A stretch of DNA of 8,692 nucleotides from Elusimicrobiota bacterium (GTDB lineage Bacteria; Elusimicrobiota; Elusimicrobia; UBA1565; UBA9628): assembly GCA_023700845.1 (NCBI GenBank), contig JAMPYD010000058.1, forward strand, positions 1 through 8,692, in the 5' to 3' direction. Within the stretch, counting starts at the first letter, position 1. Every line of letters begins with the position of its first letter. The notes under the pieces are model-generated. The model was not told the DNA's origin and searched no databases. It was given only the letters and a program-made list of their open reading frames with translations. Below are positions 1 to 5,384 of the stretch, piece after piece. The position numbers and the translations under genes were made by a program.

Positions 1-273
1 CGCGAGACGCCGCCGGCCGTCGACTTCGAGAAGACCCGCGTCGCGGCGGTGTTCGTCGGCCCGCGCCCGACGTCGGGCTACCGCGCGCGGCTGATCGGCA
101 TCGAGGTGGAGCCGGAGCGCTACGTCGTGCGCTGGTACGAGGAAGGCCCCGCCCAGGGCGAGGCGGTCGCGGACGGGGCCACGGCCCCCTTCCTGCTCGT
201 CTCGGTGCCCAAGGACGAGCGGGCCATCCGCTGGGACAAGAAGCGCCGGGCCGAAGGGCCCAAAAGAAACTAG
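1..273 (+). CDS. PrcB_C-domain protein, C-terminal part (5' end outside window)
   Basis: The reading frame is open from base 1 and ends at TAG 271-273, giving the last 90 residues of a longer protein. The segment VDFEK..VAAVFVGPRPTSGY (about residues 7-27), followed by strands ending in PFLLVSVPK, resembles the PrcB C-terminal domain (PF14343). That family typically shows an aspartate-phenylalanine start, a G-x-RPT-x-GY turn and a final hydrophobic strand. The name comes from PrcB of the Treponema denticola dentilisin protease complex, where it supports the protease. No catalytic residues are expected. The tail is basic (DKKRRAEGPKR). A GTG at 49 is an internal codon inside the conserved strand, so it is not the start. 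The protein lies just upstream of a secreted peptidase block, which fits a protease-accessory or envelope role, but that role is inferred. The domain call comes from motif memory and was not searched. Confidence 0.7.
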   Translation, partial: RETPPAVDFEKTRVAAVFVGPRPTSGYRARLIGIEVEPERYVVRWYEEGPAQGEAVADGATAPFLLVSVPKDERAIRWDKKRRAEGPKRN

Positions 274-290
274 GCCTTTAGTCCTTTTTT
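262..290 (+). terminator. Possible weak intrinsic terminator after the PrcB_C gene
   Basis: AAAAG (262-266) can pair with CTTTT (284-288), and ACTA (269-272) with TAGT (279-282), leaving a six-base loop. A run of six T (285-290) forms the 3' side. The stem is AT-rich and broken by a 2x1 internal loop, so it is weak. It overlaps the stop codon and sits right before the next promoter, where a terminator would be expected. Confidence 0.3.
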
Positions 291-293
291 AGC

Positions 294-323
294 TTGACTC
301 GGTTTCCGGGCCGCGTTTATAAT
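294..323 (+). promoter_or_regulatory. Sigma-70-type promoter of the M14 carboxypeptidase gene
   Basis: TTGACT (294-299), an 18-bp spacer, then a perfect TATAAT (318-323). The hexamers stand out in very GC-rich DNA. Transcription should begin near 330, giving a leader of about 20 nt. It probably drives the carboxypeptidase gene and its overlapping partner. Confidence 0.8.
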
Positions 324-348
324 GGGGGCTGTCCCGTTTGGAGCCCCC
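324..348 (+). repeat. Inverted repeat spanning the predicted start of transcription
   Basis: GGGGGCT (324-330) and AGCCCCC (342-348) form a perfect 7-bp inverted repeat with an 11-nt loop, directly between the -10 box and the ATG at 350. The right arm overlaps the last bases of the GGAG ribosome-binding site (340-343). It could be a DNA operator or, if transcription starts early enough, an RNA hairpin hiding the start. Function is inferred. Confidence 0.5.
340..343 (+). promoter_or_regulatory. Ribosome-binding site that sets the carboxypeptidase start
   Basis: GGAG lies six bases before the ATG at 350. It supports that ATG over the in-frame TTG at 338, which would add four residues (MEPP) in front of an otherwise typical signal peptide. 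Confidence 0.6.
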
Positions 349-349
349 A

Positions 350-1645
350 ATGAAAATTCTCGCCGCCGTGCTCGTGCTGTGCGCCTCAAGCGCCCTCGCC
401 CTGCCCGACCCGTTCGACGGCGGGACCGCGAAAACGCCGCCCGTCGTGACGGTCAAGGCGCCGGCCTCCGCGATCAGCGAGGCGGACACGCGCGTGTGGA
501 TCGAGCTCGAGGCCCCGGACAAGGCCGCCCGCCAGGCCGCGGTCGACGCGGGCATCAGCGTCGAGGAGATCAAGCCCGGGACGGCCGCCGGCTTCGCCAC
601 GCCGAAGGCCCTGAAGCGGGCCAAGGCCGCGGGCCTCAAGGTCCGCACGACGGTCACCTTGCGCCAGCGCTTCGGCGCCCTCGACTTCCCCGAGAAGGAC
701 GCGGTCTACCACAACTACAAGGAGCTCGAGGCGGACCTGCGCTCGCTGGCCGCGCGCGCGCCGGACCTCGCCTCGATCGTCTCGATCGGCAAGTCCACCC
801 GCGGCCGCGACCTGTGGGCCGTGCGCCTGACCAAGGGCGCCAAGGGGACGCAGCCGAGCAGGAAGCCCGGCATCGTCTTCATGGGCACGCACCACGCGCG
901 CGAGCATCTCTCGACCGAGGTCCCCCTCCTGATCGCCAAGCACCTCGTCGACAACCGCGCCGACGCCGAGATCGCGCGCCTGCTCGACACCCGCGACGTC
1001 TACTTCATCCCCATGATCAACCCCGACGGTGTCGAGTACGACATCGAGGGCGGCAAGTACCACATGCACCGCAAGAACATGGCCAAGAACGCCGACGGCT
1101 CGACCGGCGTGGACCTCAACCGCAACTACGCCTGGGGCTGGGGCGGCGCCGGGGCCTCCCCGAACCCGGACGACGACACCTACCGCGGCCCGTCCGCCTT
1201 CTCCGAGCCCGAGAGCAAGGCCGTGAAGGCCTTCGTCGAGGCGCGTCCCAACCTCAAGGTCATGCTGTCCTACCACACCTTCTCCGAGCTGATCCTCTAC
1301 CCGTGGGGCGGCTCCGATGATCAGATCCCCGACAAGAAGGCGCTGGCGGCCTTCAAGAACATGTCCGGCGAGATGGCCAAGATGACGGGCTACACCCCGC
1401 AGCAGTCGAGCGACCTCTACATCGCCACCGGCGACACCTGCGACTGGGCCTGGGGCGAGAAGGGCATCTTCGCCTTCACCTTCGAGCTGACGCCGAAGTC
1501 GATGTGGGACGGCGGCTTCTACCCCGGCGCGGGCGTCGTGCAGCGCGTGTTCCAGGCGAACATCCGGCCCGCGCTCTACCTCATCGACCTGTCCGACGAC
1601 CCTTACCGCGCCGCCAAGGACGCGGCGGGGATCACCGCCCGATGA
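350..1645 (+). CDS. Secreted zinc carboxypeptidase, M14 family (carboxypeptidase T-like)
   Basis: This 431-residue exported metallocarboxypeptidase should remove single C-terminal amino acids from peptides outside the cytoplasm. A signal peptide (MKILAAVLVLCASSALA) precedes a propeptide-like region to about residue 125. The catalytic domain keeps every expected residue: zinc ligands H182, E185 (HHARE) and H309 (SYHTF), substrate binders R241 (HRKN) and N257/R258 (DLNRNY), Y357, and the general base E379 (FTFELTP). Spacing matches bovine carboxypeptidase A closely: H182 to H309 is 127 residues, as between H69 and H196, and H182 to N257 is 75. The stretch around SDLY..GD..DWAWG and IFAFTFEL recalls Thermoactinomyces carboxypeptidase T. 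The position equivalent to the specificity residue 255 is C364, so substrate preference is unclear. The start is ATG 350, by its signal peptide and GGAG site. The stop overlaps the next start (ATGA), so the two genes are probably translated together. Family call is firm; specificity is not. Confidence 0.95.
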   Translation: MKILAAVLVLCASSALALPDPFDGGTAKTPPVVTVKAPASAISEADTRVWIELEAPDKAARQAAVDAGISVEEIKPGTAAGFATPKALKRAKAAGLKVRTTVTLRQRFGALDFPEKDAVYHNYKELEADLRSLAARAPDLASIVSIGKSTRGRDLWAVRLTKGAKGTQPSRKPGIVFMGTHHAREHLSTEVPLLIAKHLVDNRADAEIARLLDTRDVYFIPMINPDGVEYDIEGGKYHMHRKNMAKNADGSTGVDLNRNYAWGWGGAGASPNPDDDTYRGPSAFSEPESKAVKAFVEARPNLKVMLSYHTFSELILYPWGGSDDQIPDKKALAAFKNMSGEMAKMTGYTPQQSSDLYIATGDTCDWAWGEKGIFAFTFELTPKSMWDGGFYPGAGVVQRVFQANIRPALYLIDLSDDPYRAAKDAAGITAR

Positions 1646-2457
1646 AGACCCTCCACGCGGTTCTCGCGGCGGCGCTCCTGTCGTCCCCGGCCTCGGCGCG
1701 GTCGCCCGAGGCCCTGCGCTTCGCGGCCGACGCCGCGCTCATCTCGGCCTTCCCGGAGGCCATCAACCCCGACCTCCAGGAGCCGCTCGAGCCCGTCCTG
1801 CAGGCCCCGCTTCAGCCCATGCTCCTCGCGCCCTCCCGCGCCCCCGGCGCCGTCGCGGGCACGGCCGTGCTGTCCCAGCTGAAGTCGGCCAACCGCCGCG
1901 TCGCGTCGCGCCAGTTCGGCGCCCGCACGCTCGACCTCGGCATCGCCTCGGACGCCTCCTTCGCGAACAAATACTTCACCTTCTCGGACGCGAAGGCGAC
2001 CTCGCTCGCCCCGATCGGCGACATGAACCGCCTGCGCGGCGAGGGCGTCAACGCGCGCGTCGACGCGAGGACCGTCTACAACTTCAAGGTCGTCGTCAAC
2101 ATCTTCAGCCCCGTGCGCGGCAGCACGCTGAAGATGACCCCCGTCCAGGGCACCGCCGGCCCGGCGCACGACATGAAGACCGGCGCCCTGCTCGACGCGA
2201 TCAAGGCCAAGTCCTTCGTCTTCAAGGCCAAGGGGGTCGAGCTCCTGCTCTCCTACGACGCCGACGTCCTCCCCGACGGCTCCGGCTTCGCGAACACGAA
2301 CAGCTTCCTGTTCACCAAGGAGGACGGCCTCAACTCCAAGGCCTGGCCCCTCAACGAGTCCAAGCTCCCGCTCGACACGAACGCGGTCGTGGACCTCGGC
2401 GGCCTCAAGCTGACCTTGACCCGCACCTCCGCCGGCACCCTCGTCATCCGCGAATAA
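1642..2457 (+). CDS. Secreted protein of unknown function, coupled to the carboxypeptidase gene
   Basis: I do not recognise this 271-residue protein. It begins at ATG 1642, which overlaps the TGA of the carboxypeptidase gene. A signal peptide comes first (MKTLHAVLAAALLSSPASA, cleavage after residue 19). Residues about 45-66 form a short proline and leucine repeat of the type EPLEPVLQAPLQP, a likely extended linker. The rest (about 75-271) alternates polar and hydrophobic residues as in a beta-rich domain, for example NFKVVVNIF and LKLTLTRT, and ends in a strand-like TLVIRE. There is no cysteine, no catalytic motif and no membrane anchor after the signal. A strong ribosome site is lacking, which fits translational coupling with the upstream gene. 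The tight pairing hints at a partner, inhibitor or chaperone for the carboxypeptidase, but that is inference from position alone. Confidence 0.85.
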   Translation: MKTLHAVLAAALLSSPASARSPEALRFAADAALISAFPEAINPDLQEPLEPVLQAPLQPMLLAPSRAPGAVAGTAVLSQLKSANRRVASRQFGARTLDLGIASDASFANKYFTFSDAKATSLAPIGDMNRLRGEGVNARVDARTVYNFKVVVNIFSPVRGSTLKMTPVQGTAGPAHDMKTGALLDAIKAKSFVFKAKGVELLLSYDADVLPDGSGFANTNSFLFTKEDGLNSKAWPLNESKLPLDTNAVVDLGGLKLTLTRTSAGTLVIRE

Positions 2458-2472
2458 CGGGCGGCGGGGCGC

Positions 2473-2493
2473 GCGCGCCGACTCCGCGCTTTT
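2473..2493 (+). terminator. Possible intrinsic terminator after the unknown secreted protein
   Basis: GCGCG (2473-2477) can pair with CGCGC (2485-2489) around a seven-base loop, followed by TTTT (2490-2493). The stem is short but all G-C; the T run is short. It overlaps the promoter region of the next gene. Confidence 0.35.
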
Positions 2494-2494
2494 G

Positions 2495-2500
2495 TATCAT
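2495..2500 (+). promoter_or_regulatory. Candidate -10 box for the M3 peptidase gene (leaderless)
   Basis: TATCAT matches TATAAT at five of six positions and lies in a small AT-rich island. Counting from it, transcription would begin at 2507, which is the A of the ATG. No -35 box is visible because the upstream DNA is a GC run, so the promoter may be weak or need an activator. No ribosome site precedes the ATG. Confidence 0.5.
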
Positions 2501-2506
2501 CAAATC

Positions 2507-4537
2507 ATGAAACAGCTCCTCCTGCTCGTCGTCCTGTCGTCCGTCGCGTCGGCCGCGCCGTTCACGCCCGCGACCGCCCTGCGCTATGAGCCGACGCCGC
2601 AGGAGCTGCTGGAGAACTGCCGCTCGGCCAAGAAGCGCGCCGAGTCCGCGCTCGAGGCCGTCGCGCGCATGCCCGCGGCCAACAGGACGTTCGACAACAC
2701 GCCCTGGGCGCTCGACCAGATCGCCGCCGACCTGTCCGACCAGACCGCCTCGGACACCTTCCTGAAGTACGTCTCGATCTCCTCCGCGACGCGCGAGGCC
2801 GGCAACGAGTGCGAGACCTTGCTCGGCCAGTTCTCCGTCGACATGTACTCCCGCGAGGACCTGTACCGGGCCCTCAAGGAGTACGCCTCCAAGGGAGAGT
2901 CCCTGACCGGCGAGTCCCAGCGCCTGGTCGCCAAGGAGCTGCTCGACTTCAAGCGATCCGGTCTCGAGCTGCCGGCGGACAAGCGCGCCGAGGTCCTCGC
3001 CCTCCGCAAGAAGCTCGTCGAGCTCGAGGCGACGTTCGGCAAGAACATCAACGAGTACAAGGACTCCGCGCTGTTCGACAAGACCGAGCTCGACGGCCTG
3101 CCCGAGGACTTCATCGGCCGCCTCGAGGAGGTCGGCGGCAAGTACAAGGTCGGCCTGGACTACCCCGACTACTTCCCGTTCATGGACAACGCGATGAACG
3201 GGGGCGCGCGCCGCGTCCTGGAGGGAAAGTTCAACAGCCGCGCGACGGTGCAGAACCTGCCGGTGCTCAAGGAGGTCCTCGCCCTGCGCCTGCAGGCCGC
3301 GCGCCTGCTCGGCTACCCGACGCACGCGCACTTCGTCCTCGAGGACCGCATGGCGAAGGACCCCCGAACGGTCTCCGACTTCATCCTCCGCCTGCGCAAG
3401 AAGGTGAAGATCCTGGCCGCCGACGAGCTCGCGACGCTGAAGAGCCTCAAGCACGTCTTCGAGGGCCGCGCCTCCGACGGGAAGTTCAACGCCTGGGACT
3501 GGCGCTACTACGACAACCAGCTCAAGAAGGCCAAGTACTCCGTGGACAACCAGAAGATCAAGGAATACTTCCCCGCCGACCACGTCACCGAACAGATGCT
3601 CGCCGTCTACCAGAAGCTGCTCGGCCTGAAGTTCCGCGAGATCAAGGACGCCGCGACGTGGCATCCCGACGTGAAGCTCTACGAGATCACCGACGCCGCG
3701 GGCGGCGAGCCGATCGCGTACTTCTACCTCGACCTGTTCCCGCGCGAGGGCAAGTACAAGCACGCCGCCGCGTTCTCGCTCATCATCGGGCGCGTCATGG
3801 CCGACGGGCGCTACCAGAAACCGGTGTCCTCGATGGTCGCCAACTTCAACAAGTCCACCAAGGACCGGCCGTCCCTGCTGACCCACGACGAGGTCGAGAC
3901 CTTCTTCCACGAGTTCGGCCACATCATGCACCAGACCCTGACGAAGGCCCGCTACGGGCGCTTCGCCGGCTCGGCGACCGCGCGCGATTTCGTCGAGGCG
4001 CCGTCGCAGATGCTCGAGAACTGGGTCTGGGACCGGGAGGTCCTGCAGTCCTTGTCGGGGCACTACCTCGACCGCACGAAGAAGCTGCCCAACGAGCTTC
4101 TCGGCAAGATGCTCGCGGCCAAGAACGTGAACTCCGGCCTGGTGACGCTGCGCCAGCTCCTGTTCGGGTCGGTGGACCAGCTCTACCACGGCAAGCCGCC
4201 CGCCGACACCACGGCGGCCTACGCCCGCCTCGCCCGCGAGGTCGCGATGATCCCGACCTCCGAGGGGACGCACCCCGAGGCGAGCTTCGGCCACCTGATG
4301 GGCTACGACTCGGGCTACTACGGCTACATGTGGTCCAAGGTCTACGCCGAGGACATGTACTCCCTGTTCAAGGCCGAGGGGCCGCTGAACCCGCAGCTGG
4401 GCCGGCGCTACCGCACCGAGATCCTCGAGAAGGGCTCCTCGCGCGACGAGATGGAGTCGCTGAAGGCCTTCCTCCTGCGCGAGCCCAACGAGGACGCGTT
4501 CCTCGAGAGCATCGGCCTCACCCCCGGCAAGAGCTAA
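2507..4537 (+). CDS. Exported M3 family metallopeptidase (thimet oligopeptidase / oligopeptidase A type)
   Basis: This 676-residue zinc endopeptidase should cut short peptides internally. The zinc site is H468-E469-F-G-H472, with the third ligand E497 in DFVEAPSQMLENW. The 29-residue gap from H468 to E497 equals that in rat thimet oligopeptidase (H473 to E502). The substrate-binding loop HLMGYDSGYYGYMW (596-609) keeps the histidine and the three tyrosines of that family, with one glycine fewer after the histidine. The N-terminal 400 residues are largely helical, as expected. Length is normal for the M3A group. The odd point is the N-terminus: MKQLLLLVVLSSVASA is a clear signal peptide with cleavage before APF, whereas most relatives are cytosolic. 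ATG 2507 is preferred over an upstream in-frame TTG at 2492, which lies on the -10 box. Together with the M14 carboxypeptidase it would complete extracytoplasmic peptide breakdown. Confidence 0.95.
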   Translation: MKQLLLLVVLSSVASAAPFTPATALRYEPTPQELLENCRSAKKRAESALEAVARMPAANRTFDNTPWALDQIAADLSDQTASDTFLKYVSISSATREAGNECETLLGQFSVDMYSREDLYRALKEYASKGESLTGESQRLVAKELLDFKRSGLELPADKRAEVLALRKKLVELEATFGKNINEYKDSALFDKTELDGLPEDFIGRLEEVGGKYKVGLDYPDYFPFMDNAMNGGARRVLEGKFNSRATVQNLPVLKEVLALRLQAARLLGYPTHAHFVLEDRMAKDPRTVSDFILRLRKKVKILAADELATLKSLKHVFEGRASDGKFNAWDWRYYDNQLKKAKYSVDNQKIKEYFPADHVTEQMLAVYQKLLGLKFREIKDAATWHPDVKLYEITDAAGGEPIAYFYLDLFPREGKYKHAAAFSLIIGRVMADGRYQKPVSSMVANFNKSTKDRPSLLTHDEVETFFHEFGHIMHQTLTKARYGRFAGSATARDFVEAPSQMLENWVWDREVLQSLSGHYLDRTKKLPNELLGKMLAAKNVNSGLVTLRQLLFGSVDQLYHGKPPADTTAAYARLAREVAMIPTSEGTHPEASFGHLMGYDSGYYGYMWSKVYAEDMYSLFKAEGPLNPQLGRRYRTEILEKGSSRDEMESLKAFLLREPNEDAFLESIGLTPGKS

Positions 4538-4553
4538 GCGCTACGGCTTGCCG
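4525..4553. terminator. Possible bidirectional terminator between convergent genes
   Basis: CGGCAAG (4525-4531) and CTTGCCG (4547-4553) form a perfect 7-bp inverted repeat with a 15-nt loop that holds both stop codons, TAA of the M3 gene and TAG of the opposite gene. The loop also contains the palindrome AGCGCT. There is no T run on either side, so efficiency is uncertain. Confidence 0.35.
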
Positions 4554-5383
4554 TCGGCGTAGATCGTGCGCGACTTCGGGTCGCGCTCGATCACGCCGCG
4601 AACCTTGAGCGCCCACGCGGCGGCCAGGCCCGCGCCCAGCGAGACCCACTGCGACGGGGACAGGAACGACCAGAGAAACACGCCGCGGTCGTCTCCGCGC
4701 AGGAACTCGAGCAGGAAGCGCAGGACCGAATAGTAGAGGATGTAGCCGAGAAACGCCGTGCCGTAGCGGTACTTCCCCGCGCGGACGGCCGGCAGGACCC
4801 GGCCGATGAGATACGCGGCGGCGGCGGCCTCGCCGAACGCCTCGTAGAGCTGGGTCGGGTGCAGGAGCACGCCGAGCAGGTGCCGCGGCACGCTCGACGC
4901 GGGGTCCAGATACGCCGTCCCCCAGGGCAGCCCCGTGGGGGCGCCGTGGCAGCAGCCCTCGGCCCAGCAGCCCAGGCGCCCGAGCACGTGGCCCATCGCG
5001 AGGGCCGCCCCGAAGTAATCCGCCACGGGCAGATAGAGGCGCGGCCGGTGCGTCTTGTTGTGCCAGATCTGGAATAAATACCCCGCGAGGCAGGCGAGCA
5101 GGAAGCCCGACCAGAACACCCAGCCCGTGTTCCAGTCGCGCAGCATCGCCCCGGGATCGGCGGAGAACTCCCGCCACTCGACGAGGAAAAAGCCGAGCTT
5201 GCCGCCCGTCAGGGCCGCGGCGAGCAAAGTCCCCACCAGCGCGTAGAACAGCGACGCCGTGGCCCGCATGTTCCCGACCTGGGTGCGCAGCCAGACGATC
5301 CCCGTCAGGTAGCCCAGCGCCGTGAAGACGGAGTACGTGGAGATCGTGGAGCCGTCGACGAAGCGCCACAGGATCGGGGACAT
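4541..5383 (-). CDS. lgt: Prolipoprotein diacylglyceryl transferase family protein (Lgt-like)
   Basis: Lgt moves a diacylglyceryl group from phosphatidylglycerol to the lipobox cysteine of prelipoproteins in the inner membrane. This 280-residue protein has about seven hydrophobic segments. Conserved Lgt features are Y17, R136 (GRLGC; E. coli R143), HPTQLYE (175-181) and RFLLEFLR (R222 and E226; E. coli R239 and E243). Two things differ from E. coli. The signature GRIGNFINGE is replaced by GRLGCWAEGCCHG, so N146 becomes C139 and a CX4CCH cluster appears. The position of H103, in an HGG motif, reads FWSG. I recall similar Cys-rich versions annotated as Lgt in other bacteria, but whether they modify lipoproteins is less certain. 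The gene starts one base after the methyltransferase stop (TGAGATG), so it is the second gene of an operon. Family confidence is high; the symbol assumes the standard reaction. Confidence 0.85.
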   Translation of the reverse strand: MSPILWRFVDGSTISTYSVFTALGYLTGIVWLRTQVGNMRATASLFYALVGTLLAAALTGGKLGFFLVEWREFSADPGAMLRDWNTGWVFWSGFLLACLAGYLFQIWHNKTHRPRLYLPVADYFGAALAMGHVLGRLGCWAEGCCHGAPTGLPWGTAYLDPASSVPRHLLGVLLHPTQLYEAFGEAAAAAYLIGRVLPAVRAGKYRYGTAFLGYILYYSVLRFLLEFLRGDDRGVFLWSFLSPSQWVSLGAGLAAAWALKVRGVIERDPKSRTIYADGKP

Positions 5384-5384
5384 C

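Noticed and set aside
338..349. TTG at 338 as start of the carboxypeptidase.
   Set aside because: It has no ribosome site and adds MEPP before the signal peptide. The ATG at 350 has GGAG at proper distance.
386..1276. Long minus-strand open frame opposite the carboxypeptidase gene.
   Set aside because: Composition typical of an antisense shadow; the plus-strand gene has every catalytic residue.
2444..4294. Very long open frame on the minus strand (about 616 codons) opposite the M3 peptidase gene.
   Set aside because: Its product is dominated by Val, Leu, Arg, Gly and Glu in monotonous runs, as expected from reading GC-rich codons backwards. The opposite strand encodes a peptidase with all motifs intact.
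2809..4608. Long open frame on the plus strand, in another frame of the M3 gene.
   Set aside because: Arginine- and proline-rich product with no motif, and it runs across the convergent stop codons into lgt. GC-bias artefact.
4518..5369. Minus-strand open frame overlapping lgt in another frame.
   Set aside because: Arg/Pro/Gly-rich with no membrane pattern, whereas the chosen frame shows Lgt motifs and transmembrane segments.
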